Assembly: GCA_021234535.1 (NCBI GenBank)
Contig: CM037840.1
Location: 13,285,415-13,349,414, forward strand
Length of the DNA: 64,000 bases
Source of the DNA: Stichopus chloronotus
Lineage: Eukaryota > Echinodermata > Holothuroidea > Aspidochirotida > Stichopodidae
Direction of reading: 5' to 3'
A program made the translations under genes and the position numbers. Below, piece by piece: positions 53,801 through 60,536 of this stretch; the stretch's first letter is position 1, and every line of letters begins with the position of its first letter. Below the pieces are notes generated by a model, which was given only the letters and a program-made list of their open reading frames with translations, was not told where the DNA came from and ran no database searches.

Positions 53801-56589
53801 AAATGATATTGAACGTGAGTTGGAGGAATTGGCCTCCGAGTTCGACATAGCCGACAGAATCAACCCAATGGCCGAGAAACAAGAGTTCGTCACATTTAAT
53901 TTTCCACACAACACATCCTGCTGACTAATAACCCAAATAAACCCAGGGAAAGCGAACTGGGGAAGGTCAGCAAAGTTATATTAGACCGCATCAGCGCAAT
54001 ATGCAGCAAAATTATGGTCAACCATTGGAGGAACACAGGTGCAGTGATCAACTGGTACAAGTCCATCTGGGATAAAACAAACCATCGATTTATGGTGTTC
54101 GATACCGTGGAGTATTATCCAATGATCTTCAAAGGCCTGCTAGGTAGATCCTTGCAGTTGGCCTGCAGACATGTTCACATATCAGACCTAGAAGTCTGCA
54201 CCATCGTGCACTCACGTAACTCGCTTCTCTTCAACCATGGTGCAGCAACCGTGGTAACTCACTCTTTACATTCTGCCAGCATTTGTCCCTTGTGTTGAGT
54301 ATTTTACAGTTACCAAAGAAACGATGTTAAAAACGTTTTGGCAACAGCCTACTGTACCTCCTTCTAGTCATTGTTCAAGGTCAATGAAAAAGTATAAGCT
54401 TACGCCTCATGTTAGCAAACTGATTCACGCGATGACCTAGGAGAGTAACTTGTCTAGAATTACTGAAAACGATACCAGTTCGATATGAAAAAGTAAGAAA
54501 TCAACTTGACCCATAGCACTGACTTTTCCTGCAAAAAGTTACTTCTTTTATGAATAAAGATTTTTGCTGGCAAAAAAGTTCTTCCAGCCAGGTACATGAA
54601 GCTGAAGGTAACGTATGCCTTTGCTATTGAAATCTTAATTGTCGCGAGCTGCATATCATGTGCCACTTTCAAGCAATCGATAAACAGCAACATACTGACT
54701 TTTCCCTGTATGAACTTATTGGTAATGAGTACTTGATTTTCATGTTCTCTGCATTTACTGTAGCTGATCACAACGGCATCTAAAAAGCGAAGGTTTGCAT
54801 TCAGCATACCGATGGTGTGCAAGACTTGAATTTAAATTTTGAAACTGAGAAAGCTGCGGTGCAGTGAGTCAGTCCTGCATGTCACCTGGGATGTATCTCC
54901 CCGGGGGAAGAGCTGTACCCTGGGGGAAGGCTCGACAGCAGAATTTTCTTACAGTGGAAAAAAGAAATTAACTGAAAGGGAGATGACAAGCAAAAATGGT
55001 TTAGTCAGGAAAAGAAGTCAGACAGGTAACATCACGACACAGCGCTAAAACTGCGACGCAATTCCCGGCGATCATGCAGTATTACCTGCTTGAGATCAAC
55101 TCCAGCATTGAATTTCCAATCAGCATTGGGCTGACTAATTTAAGGAAGACGGTAGTTGAGAAAGAGGATTTCACATTTAATGTCTTGTGCAGTCTTCCTG
55201 AGGAGGAGCCAAGGGACGATTTGAGCAACGAGAATTTTACAGGTCGTCGATTAGAATGGCCGATTGGCTTTTTACTTTAATTTCTTTGAAAGATGTGATG
55301 GAAAGAGAGAGGCCAAGAAGATACACTTGATGAGTGAAAATATTTAAGGATGGTGAGGAATGGTTGTATTATTTTACGAATTTCACTTTAATGGATCAGA
55401 AGTAGCCTAAGACTTAAGGTTGATTTAGGATACATCTGCTCTGAATGACTACAGAGCATTCATGTATGATTTGTGTTGATGGTGAGGATGACAAAAAAAG
55501 GTGGGCTAAAATAAGTATCGTTTCTTCCATGAATCTATTACATCAAAAATTTTCACAAAATTTGCCACTGACATTCCCACAATGCACTTACATGCAGGCT
55601 AGCTCAAGCAAACCTGGCAGACGTGTGAAATCTTTGTAAAAGCACAGACAACAAAACTTCAAACATGCCCTGAAGGTGCCTTACTGTGCACCAGAGGAGA
55701 GCAGTAGGCACTGTTGACAACAAAACTTGACTCAACATGGCAACAGTCAGCAACTTACTTACATGAAGTAGCAAGAGCTCAACAGACTAACTGGAAGTAG
55801 GAACAATCAGCAGCTGATAAACTTAAGGTACTGAGAGTGGGGCAACAGACCTACTTAAGGGTACAAGAATTGTGACAGGCTCACTCAAGGGATCAACAAT
55901 CATCTAAAGGGCATCGAGATTCGTACTCAAGGGAATTAGAGTCAAGCAACAGTTGTACTCCGGATAGTAACAGCCAGCAACAGACTAACTAGAAGTAGGT
56001 ACAATCAACAACTGATAAACAATGAGGTACTAAGAGTGGGGTGACAGACCTACTGAAAAGAGTAATTGTTGCAACAGGCTCATTCAAGGAAACAAGAGTT
56101 AGGAACAGAGGTACTAAAGGGCAACAAGATTTGTTCTCATGGGAGTCAGAGTCACCAACAGTCATACTCCAGATAGTAGACAGTCAGCAACAAAGTGAAT
56201 ACAATGAGAGTCAGCAAACTACTTGCAGGAGTGACAATCAGCTACAGATTTACTTGAGGCAAGTGGGAATGGGTAAAAGAATTACTCAACTCAGCAAGAG
56301 TTGACAACAGCTACTTTACACGGGCAGTAACAACTAGCAACTATTTGAGGTAGTGACAGTACAAACAGACATACTCAAGGGAGGGGAAAATGGCAACAGT
56401 CTTACGAGATGGCACCAGTCTACAACAGACTTCATCTGAGGAAGTGAAAACTTGAAACAGACTTACTTGAGGTAGCAAGGGTCGTGATACAGCCGCATGC
56501 ATTGCACTGTACTTCCAGATCACTGTTGCCAAGGAGACGGATCAAGACTGGCAGGGTGTCACTGTCCACGATGACCTCTTTGTTGGACT
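35747..56589 (-). CDS. Vac8-like armadillo-repeat scaffold protein, partial gene (ten 3' exons)
   Basis: Ten exons in this span (listed separately) join by GT-AG introns with matching phases into one frame of 425 residues plus stop. The product is nine ARM repeats of 38-44 residues and a tail of about 46 residues. The motifs and their order follow fungal Vac8: VQCNACGCITTLATS, RVQRNATGALLNLTH, DIQYYCAAAISNLAVDE, then ALRNLS, ALRNLSIH, TLRNLAAGS and the closing HISLWTISQLL. Fungal Vac8 is about 580 residues, a lipid-anchored scaffold on the vacuole membrane that takes part in vacuole inheritance, nucleus-vacuole contact and selective autophagy. A lysosomal or membrane scaffold role here is inference. 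About 150 N-terminal residues, including any acylation site, are not found. Beta-catenin, plakophilin and importin-alpha fit less well, because the repeat motifs are Vac8-specific. Confidence 0.9.
36661..37045. mobile_element. MITE family C with TTAA ends, in last intron of the Vac8-like gene
   Basis: 385 bp between exons at 35889 and 37979. Left end TTAAAGCTGGAATATGAGT; right end on the minus strand TTAAACTGGAATATGAGT, which differs by a one-base gap. TTAA marks both boundaries and no coding is present. Confidence 0.7.
37979..38104 (-). CDS. Vac8-like exon, ARM repeat 9 (residues 337-379)
   Basis: Acceptor TCTTTGCCAG, donor CTCAGAG|GTAAAT; 126 bases, two-base entry and one-base exit. It encodes IPSEVLISNLPSIFKYLRSF, LESEEKNFAHISLWTISQLL and R. 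The FLES....F.HI.LWTI.QLL block is the last ARM repeat of Vac8 family members, where the superhelix closes. A minisatellite of about 47-bp period lies just upstream of the acceptor (from about 38203). Confidence 0.94.
38203..38375. repeat. minisatellite, about 47-bp period
   Basis: At least three units with AAATATGTATGATG, CAGTAG(A)GT and TTCCTATAGCAAAT, starting near 38226, 38272 and 38315. It begins about 100 bases upstream (in gene sense) of the acceptor for the exon at 37979-38104. The 80-codon minus-strand frame here is only the translated repeat. Confidence 0.65.
38676..38810 (-). CDS. Vac8-like exon, ARM repeat 8 (residues 292-337)
   Basis: Acceptor CTCCCTGCAG, donor CAGTTGG|GTAAGC; 135 bases, two-base entry and one-base exit. 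It encodes DARKRLLQLGDGRVFTRLVN, LAAQSTSSEVQYNSAGTIGQ and LAQL. EVQYNSAGTIGQLA corresponds to the fungal EVCGNSAAALANL helix. The split codon at its end (G plus AA) gives Glu at the junction with the next exon. Confidence 0.93.
39896..40586. mobile_element. hAT-like non-autonomous DNA transposon with 8-bp target duplications
   Basis: 691 bp. Left end CAGTGGCGGCGCCAG, right end on the minus strand CAGTGGCGGCACTAC. Both sides carry the direct repeat AGTTCAAG (39888-39895 and 40587-40594), an 8-bp target duplication as expected for hAT elements. G-rich blocks lie just inside each end, with a CA microsatellite near 40200 and a GGTTCCCAACTTTTTT stretch (about 40145) resembling the end of another hAT family, perhaps a nested remnant. 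No transposase is encoded. It sits in the intron between the exons at 38810 and 40801. Confidence 0.85.
40801..40915 (-). CDS. Vac8-like exon, ARM repeat 7 (residues 254-292)
   Basis: Acceptor TTCCGACAG, donor GAAACA|GTAAGT; 115 bases, starting in phase 0 and leaving one base that completes to Asn. It encodes LILEQDGLDSLTAAFVDSTS and PISVQTEVTAALAVIAGN. The repeat diverges from consensus, as the corresponding region of fungal Vac8 does ([20 protein letters not shown]), and position and spacing agree. A hAT-like element lies 215 bases downstream in the intron, next to but not inside the exon. Confidence 0.92.
41265..41500. repeat. degenerate CAACTGAATT-type tract in intron
   Basis: GAATTCAACTGAGTTCAAATG and relatives recur irregularly. 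Same character as 15655-16175. No coding. Confidence 0.4.
41709..41834 (-). CDS. Vac8-like exon, ARM repeat 6 (residues 212-253)
   Basis: Exactly 126 bases (42 codons), phase 0 at both ends. Acceptor AAATCGCAG, donor ACCAAG|GTAAAT. It encodes IPIVQEGFIPELGRVLREPY, IWDAHCHAAGTLRNLAAGSK and TK, one complete repeat in one exon. The H.AGTLRNLAA motif matches the fungal H.VSTLRNLAASSEKN segment. The exon keeps several CpGs while flanking introns are CpG-poor, as expected for constrained coding DNA inside a methylated gene body (inference). Confidence 0.94.
42344..42477 (-). CDS. Vac8-like exon, ARM repeat 5 (residues 167-211)
   Basis: Acceptor CTTTCAG and donor AATGAG|GTGAGT; 134 bases, entering with two bases (GA) and leaving in phase 0. 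It encodes DNQLSVVEFGALPLLLQIMR, KCSKETLAAAVAALRNLSIH and KQNE. The ALRNLSIH.QNE ending parallels the fungal IRNISIHPLNE segment. No methionine opens this frame, so an ATG-based search misses it. It is supported by splice signals, phase and repeat spacing. Confidence 0.93.
42673..43045. repeat. long foldback (inverted repeat of about 158 bp per arm)
   Basis: Left arm 42673-42829 and right arm 42888-43045 are imperfect reverse complements across almost their full length, around a loop of about 58 bases. Matching blocks include TAGCGAAGATTTAA, TTCACATCTCG, GGTTTGATTGCA, GGGGGTGGTGTGGGAAC, ACATTCTTAAGT and TTGAAAATGGTG. It lies in the intron between exons 42477 and 43654. It may be a foldback transposon or two head-to-head repeat copies. 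Confidence 0.85.
43654..43699 (-). CDS. Vac8-like short exon, end of ARM repeat 4 (residues 152-167)
   Basis: A 46-base exon: acceptor TTTTTCACAG, donor CTGAAG|GTAAGA. It starts in phase 0 and leaves one base (G), which completes to Gly with the next exon. It encodes VICQACFALRNLSSE, the last helix of repeat 4; ALRNL is the usual ARM helix-3 motif. Its short length makes it easy for gene finders to miss. Both neighbouring phases agree and the repeat is incomplete without it. The intron downstream carries the long foldback at 42673-43045. Confidence 0.93.
44000..47200. other. large intron, no exon recognised
   Basis: Two plus-strand frames (44675-45076 and 45073-45495) overlap at ATGA but are AT-rich and match nothing known. 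The X-box-like motifs are the only notable sites. Confidence 0.4.
44733..44913. promoter_or_regulatory. pair of X-box (RFX-type) palindromes in intron
   Basis: GTTGCTATGACAAC at 44733-44746 and GTTGCCATAGCAAC at 44900-44913. The second matches the RFX consensus GTNRCC-N(0-3)-RGYAAC exactly. A third related site (ATTACCATGGTAAC) lies near 46064. All are in the intron between the exons at 43699 and 47949. Confidence 0.4.
47270..47650. repeat. degenerate tandem-like region
   Basis: Recurring variants of CTATCAG.(A/G)CT.AAAGA, GAACA/GAACGATG and TAGGCT at about 47392 and 47546, and GTACT at further points. Highly diverged; the period is unclear. It lies 3' of the donor at 47949 in gene sense. 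Confidence 0.35.
47949..48157 (-). CDS. Vac8-like exon, ARM repeat 3 and first part of repeat 4 (residues 82-151)
   Basis: Acceptor AAACTCAG and donor GATAAG|GTAAGG; 209 bases, entering with two bases and leaving in phase 0. It encodes KNREILVSYGAVKVFVDLLS, SSDTDIQYYCAAAISNLAVD and then EKHRPFVVREGNHKVLKLLI with a short remainder. DIQYYC and ISNLAVDE are hallmark Vac8 stretches. This is the longest internal exon and the only one spanning more than one repeat. Repeat 4 is completed by the 46-base exon that follows. Read-through past the donor gives intron-like sequence (VRFRKCFFLWY), supporting the splice. Confidence 0.95.
49019..49141 (-). CDS. Vac8-like exon, ARM repeat 2 (residues 41-82)
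   Basis: Acceptor TTACAG at 49142-49147 and donor TTTAG|GTAAGT at 49019/49018. It is 123 bases long: two bases of a split codon, forty codons, one base. It encodes RNKGQIVACGAVMPLIKLAK then ESDVRVQRNATGALLNLTHL. The segment RVQRNATGALLNLTH is nearly identical to what I know of fungal Vac8 and is the strongest single family marker in the window. A second AG four bases inside the exon would break the frame with the preceding exon, so the outer acceptor is preferred. The intron upstream, to 56467, is about 7.3 kb, the longest in the gene, and holds a retroelement fragment and a candidate alternative last exon. Confidence 0.95.
49378..49462. repeat. CTCA / CA-type microsatellite
   Basis: CTCTCGCTCACTCGCTCAC passing into GCACGCACACACACACGCATGC. 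It lies about 240 bases 5' of the exon at 49019-49141 in gene sense. Confidence 0.8.
50591..50998. repeat. 145-bp tandem repeat, 2.8 copies, with nuclear-receptor-like half sites
   Basis: Copies start at 50591, 50736 and 50881 (period 145); the third is partial. Each starts AAATGAC.TTTGACC and contains CAAAAACAATAGGGATC, AGTATGACCA, CAGTTAC and ATCGTGTTTACAAG or a close variant. Copies 2 and 3 hold TGACCTTTGACCT (50739-50751, 50884-50896), a perfect DR1 element on the minus strand. Confidence 0.85.
51054..51080. repeat. hairpin closing the 145-bp repeat block
   Basis: GATTCCTT-CT-GCC, loop TTC, GGCAAGGAATC: an 11-bp stem with a two-base bulge, after a CA-rich microsatellite (51009-51037). 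The order of tandem repeat, microsatellite and hairpin looks like the end of a composite repeat family rather than single-copy sequence. Confidence 0.6.
51530..51803. mobile_element. MITE family A, diverged copy
   Basis: Shares ordered blocks with 8554-8928: the CATAATT segment, GTTATGAAAACTGTCAA, GTGAATT....GATGTGA, GTGAATTTCACA, and the terminal CAACTCAATGAG followed by CTTTAA. The right end keeps the inverted repeat and TTAA (51800-51803). The left end is degraded near 51530 (TGAAAGGGGG...ACATTGAG). It lies in the long intron of the Vac8-like gene. Confidence 0.65.
51955..52215. repeat. minisatellite, about 53-60 bp period, four diverged copies
   Basis: The unit contains (G/A)GACCTAACCTTGCCT, GAAA-GAGCTAC and (C/T)GTGGTCCTGACAAC variants, at about 52006, 52059, 52118 and 52171. 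It ends about 90 bases before the stop codon of the candidate alternative last exon. Confidence 0.65.
52307..52422 (-). CDS. candidate alternative last exon of the Vac8-like gene
   Basis: Inside the 7.3-kb intron between the exons at 56467-56589 and 49019-49141, a minus-strand acceptor (CTCTTGTCATCCTCAG) opens a frame with a two-base entry, the phase needed to follow the upstream exon. It would add Lys, then VEERTMGKKNLLIDEQKDQI and EEWLSRAKCAEKADSGT, and stop at 52307. The result is a form truncated after the first repeat found here, with a charged helical tail. Splice signal, phase and protein-like composition are seen; use as an exon is inference. A chance frame or an unrelated repeat is possible. 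Confidence 0.35.
53769..54255 (+). pseudogene. broken reverse-transcriptase fragment of a retroelement
   Basis: The first block (53769-53924) reads toward RINPMAEKQEFVTF and NFPHNTSC, then stops. After frame breaks, a second block (from about 53948) reads SELGKVSKVILDRI, then NHWRNTGAVINWYKSIWDK and FMVFDTVEYYP. The FVT..., SELGKVSK.ILDRI and FD..EYYP order is that of a reverse-transcriptase family common in invertebrate genomes, with FD..E(F/Y)YP as its first catalytic-region motif. The KDHK-N segment is missing, there are frameshifts, and the later RT motifs are absent, so it is dead. It is antisense to the Vac8-like gene, in its longest intron. Confidence 0.7.
55740..56480. repeat. diverged minisatellite next to a Vac8-like exon
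   Basis: Irregular units of about 30-40 bp built on CAACAGAC-TACTTGAGGTA variants, plus a higher-order duplication of about 198 bp (AACAGACTAACT at 55781 and 55979, each followed by GAAGTAGG, CAATCA and CTGATAAAC). The last unit overlaps the splice donor of the exon at 56467-56589. Confidence 0.65.
56467..56589 (-). CDS. Vac8-like exon, ARM repeat 1 of those found (residues 1-41)
   Basis: Most upstream exon identified securely. On the minus strand a pyrimidine-rich tract ends in CATCACAG, and the exon closes at CCTCAA|GTAAGT. It starts with two bases of a split codon and ends with one base (A), which completes to Asn with the next exon. It encodes SNKEVIVDSDTLPVLIRLLG followed by NSDLEVQCNACGCITTLATS, one full ARM repeat. 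The helix pattern and the VQCNA.GCIT.LAT signature match the Vac8 repeat that precedes its RNATGALLN repeat. The donor lies at the edge of a diverged minisatellite (55740-56480) whose units resemble this junction. The exon before it must end with a single leftover base. Confidence 0.92.
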
Positions 56590-56802
56590 CTGTGATGGTG
56601 AGATTTGAAAGAGAAAAGCAACCAAACGTTGAAAGGCTCAACCTTGAAACTTCATACTATAGGACATGCAAAATAAAACATAAACGTTGTGAAATATACT
56701 TTGTTTACAAGGATGGGTAAGAAGAGTTGGCGTGTCTGTATAGAACTTAATAGAAGAAAGGTGGTTGATAAATAGTTGAGTAGTGTAACACAGTGAACTT
56801 AC

Positions 56803-56811
56803 TGTTATCTC
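56803..56811 (-). CDS. candidate 9-base microexon
   Basis: On the minus strand, a pyrimidine-rich TTTTACTCTTCAG acceptor is followed by only nine bases (GAGATAACA) and then a consensus donor GTAAGT. It lies 213 bases upstream of the first secure Vac8-like exon. In the required phase it would insert three residues (x-Asp-Asn) into the loop before helix 1 of that repeat without shifting the frame. Both splice sites are good, but short chance pairs do occur in introns. Confidence 0.25.
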
Positions 56812-57049
56812 CTGAAGAGTAAAATCAAATTGACTTGTTAATGCTAAGCACATTCTCCAGTCTATGATATGAAAACATGTTATAAACAATGAGACTGTCA
56901 ACATCTTTGACAGAAAATTTTTGAGATGCACTTTAGTATCAAACGTTGGAAACAAGCGTTAAAAGAATTCAGAGATGCAAATACAGTGGTATGATAGCGC
57001 CCTCCCTCACCTCCCTTTCATATCCATAACACTCACTTTTGAACTTATA

Positions 57050-57410
57050 CCCTGCAGTGGTCCAGCCTACTACCACTCTGTGACATGCAGTGTTGGACAA
57101 TTTCAAAATCTCAAAGTCTATCCTTAGCTACTCTCTCAAGCATCTCCTCCTAATTAGATCTAGGGAATTGCATCAAGGTTACTCAGGTTTCCATGGATAC
57201 AGATGGATTCATATTCTATCCACCGTACACTGAACTCTGCAGTGGTCTTGCTACCTTACTGAGATACACATTGGGACAACTGCAAATTTTCAAACTTCTA
57301 GCCCTAGTTCCATTCAAGGTTCTGATAACGACAAAATGAAGGGAACAGCGTCGATATCACCCTGTTTCCATGGATACAAATGGACTCAGAAACGAAAATT
57401 TTGAGGATAT
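57050..57410. repeat. diverged tandem duplication, about 180 bp
   Basis: CTGCAGTGG at 57052 and 57237, and TTTCCATGGATACA at 57188 and 57365, in the same order with similar spacing (185 and 177 bases). Intervening sequence is partly alike. No coding seen. Confidence 0.55.
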
Positions 57411-59314
57411 ACACTGAGAATCACTGGAGTTCATTAATACTTAAATAACTGTGAATGATACAGCTACAGGTATGCTTTCAAACAATGATGGCATCTGGTA
57501 AACACCCTCTCTGACTTCATATGGTTGGTAAAGCAAACGAAATACAAAAAAGCAGCAGAGAGATCGATCAGAACACAGCGAGACGATGCCCCTGGATGTG
57601 AATCGTGGTGTTCACTTGATCAAAGAAAACAACGTAAGAAGGTGGGGGATCAATATCATCATAAAAATACAACCGAATGTAACAACTTTCTCAACAGATT
57701 TTTAAAACAACCTGGATGCAACTGGAATGCTTTAACAGAATACAAGGAATACCCTAGAATGACTTGAACAGACAACAGAGGTTGTATTCAAGGCTGCCAT
57801 TAGACACTATACTCTTATTGTTATGTTGAGTGTGCATACAGTTGTGCACATGCAGGTAAGTCAAGATGCAGAGTACAATATAATCCAGCAAAGTGGTAAC
57901 TGCAAACCACAGTCTTTCAGATACCGTTCTAAGCTCACTGATTTCAAGTGCCTAGGTTCAATGACCAATATCCACCATCCACCGCTAGCGGTTCGCTGCG
58001 CCGTGCAGCGATATAACAGTCGCAGCTTCAATGTTGCCGAAGACTGGGACATTTTTCTCAGTTTCAGTTTGGCAAGAAAAGTATTCCAGATAGATTTGGC
58101 TTTTCTTGAAGGAATACCCCAGTGACAATTTAAAAGATTTCAAACGAAAGAAGATATTTCATTCCCTGCTGTCACCTCACACCAACACCCTGTTCATATT
58201 AATTTAAAGTTATTGCTGTTGGAAGAAAGAATGCTCCTGGTGAAGAAAACTTCCAGTTGCCTCAGGATTACAAAATGTGATGTAACACATAACAAATCAG
58301 TGCAGACACCTCTGCTGTTTGCTAAACTCGAAGTGTGTTAAAGATACTCTTGAAGTAAATTCCTGGTTTTTTTTTTTTTTTTTGTTTCTTTTTTAAAACA
58401 GTCACCATTCACCAAAGATTTAAAACAAAAAACAAAGGAGGTTCAATTACTGCAGTCTGTCTGGTATGCCATCACAGATTACTCAAAGTGCAATGCACCA
58501 CCAGAAAATTGCAATTTTTAATAAAAATCTATAGCACCCAAACAGAACATGCTATTGAGATATGGTTTTTTATCAGTGATGAGAAAGCAGATTCCTTAAA
58601 GTGAAATAAGGAATTTATACAATGCACCAGGAAGGCAGTCAAAGAAAATACCTTTTTCATCATTGTAAAACCATTCTGGGTTATCAGTAAATATCTGCAA
58701 AAGCTTTATCTCCACAAAACATGTATAATGTGATACAAGGAAGACGCATCATTTGAATTTTTGAAAGTTTATGTGAACAAATTGTTCTTGAGCAACAAAT
58801 GACTGAATTCTCCATCTGCGAGAAACATGTTTCATGACAAAGAAGGACAGTGCCGTCTTTGCTTATTTTGAATTGTCTAGCATTCTGTGTCCACAAATAT
58901 TGGTCTTAGAAGTATTCCGTGAAACAAATGCCCTTTGATTTTATTAAACTTCAATCATATTCACATGGTAAATTATCTACAGCAAAGCCACCAATAATTT
59001 GACCACATTCATTTCAATCTATATGAATTCATAATACTGAAAATGATTGCAAAGCTTCCTTTGAGATATTCTTCTGCTATGGTGAAAATTTGAAATCAAC
59101 CAATGCTTCTGTTTTCACAGAGGAAAACATTTTGACAAGCCATTGATTAAAATCTGTTCTCCAAACTAAGTAAACTACCAAAATATAAGATGAAAATATC
59201 TTCAAATCACTCTTCTGCCACCATCATTAACATTGAACCTTTGATATTCCCTATCTCCACTTTTCCTCAGAGGAAAGCATTTTTGACAAGTCGTTAATTA
59301 AAATTACCTTAACA

Positions 59315-59493
59315 TCTCCCTGATTTGTGGCTTTCTGTTCTTTTTGAAATCGACCACTTGCTCTCGACCATAAACCCAGCTTGCGAAAAATGCTGTCGAC
59401 TCCCAAGTAATCAATCTGGGGTTGACGTCGCCTTATAGGTTTCATCGGTTTCTCTCCAATCAAGATGATGAAGTCATCTTCGATTTAGCAGCC
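59315..59493 (-). CDS. coding-like stretch with splice donor, unrecognised
   Basis: The minus-strand frame is open from just after a TAA near 59494 to GTTAAG|GTAATT at 59315/59314. It reads MKPIRRRQPQIDYLGVDSIF then RKLGLWSRASGRFQKEQKAT. It sits in a local CpG-rich patch unlike the surrounding intron. The plus strand here is also open for 68 codons (59422-59628). It could be a first coding exon, a domesticated or dead transposon fragment, or chance. I do not recognise the protein. Confidence 0.25.
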
Positions 59494-60481
59494 TTCCATC
59501 CTCTCTGGATCCCAGAGAGCGAATGGAGAGCTCCGGGCAGAATACCAAAAGTTGAGGTGACAAAACAGAGTTGTATATCAACCACCCTTAAAAACAGCGA
59601 TATAGGGGAATGGCTTTTACAAAATTAAATTTGTCTGCAGTTTGAAAAGTTCAGAACTGTAGATTCTTCGTCTGAATAGAAGAATTATAAGATAAGAAAT
59701 AGAACGAGGGGGATGAAACAACACTCCTTAAAATAGAAGATAACAACAGTGCGGATAGTGAACACTCAAAAAGGGGTCTGCAAAGCCATTCCTGGTATGT
59801 ACGGTGAAAACTGCAATGCAGTGATAGCAGTCGGAGATTACCCCGAAGACATACGATGGACGGAACTTGGTCGAGATCCACTTTTGTGGAAAATGTTTTT
59901 GCTGATGTTACAGAGTGTACTGCACATTTCAAAATGCAATGCAACCATCCTTGCTGTGAAACTATGTATGTCTACAGCAATAAATCCCAAAACTCACGTA
60001 GTTTGGTCACTTGTAAACGACTCACTTTCCTGTCTCAGCACAACAAATGCACTCCCATCTAAGGGTACTGGTAACCTGCCTGCAACATCGCCTTTGGCGC
60101 CATCCAGTCTAGTACTGAACTAGAGTCTTCTTTCCATGCCACCATCACAAGTAAGTGAGGAACTAAAGTAAATACACCATTAGGCTTAAACAGCCCTTCA
60201 CTGAAGGTGTCTCCTTATCAACTGATTGATTTTTGAGGCAAAGCAGGAAGGGGTGAGAATAGGACGAACCAAATATATCGTCAGATATAACCAAGAGTCA
60301 TTCCAGCTTGGTCCAATATCACCAGTTGTCCATGCCAATCAGACATTCTGCTGAAATGTTCATGCAAAATAATTTTCAATGCAACTGCTTCAGAGTGCTC
60401 TTTTCATACTCAAGGTTTGGTGCTTGAAGAAAGCAAAGCCTACCTAGATTGATTGGTATAATTTGAGGGTGATTCACTCAC

Positions 60482-60536
60482 CTGTCCCAACACAGTCACT
60501 GCACTCTCATCAATAATGGCTGGAGTTTCCTTAATA
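60482..60536 (-). CDS. candidate upstream exon with weak ARM-like frame
   Basis: Acceptor ATGACACAG (poor pyrimidine tract) and donor GGGACAG|GTGAGT bound 55 bases. With one-base entry and phase-0 exit it reads IKETPAIIDESAVTVLGQ, faintly like the start of an ARM repeat (compare NKEVIVDSDTLPVLI downstream). Its phase-0 exit does not join directly to the exon at 56467-56589, so another exon would be needed between them. Confidence 0.2.

Noticed and set aside
57940..58020. GGTTCAATGACC and GGTTCGCTGCGCC, possible tRNA-derived SINE boxes
   Set aside because: No matching A box or acceptor stem; not enough to call a SINE.
58641..58712. Possible exon ending AAAAAG|GTATTT near 58651, reading IFTDNPEWFYNDEK
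   Set aside because: Weak donor, no ARM similarity, and the acceptor lies in an ordinary open stretch; not distinguishable from chance.
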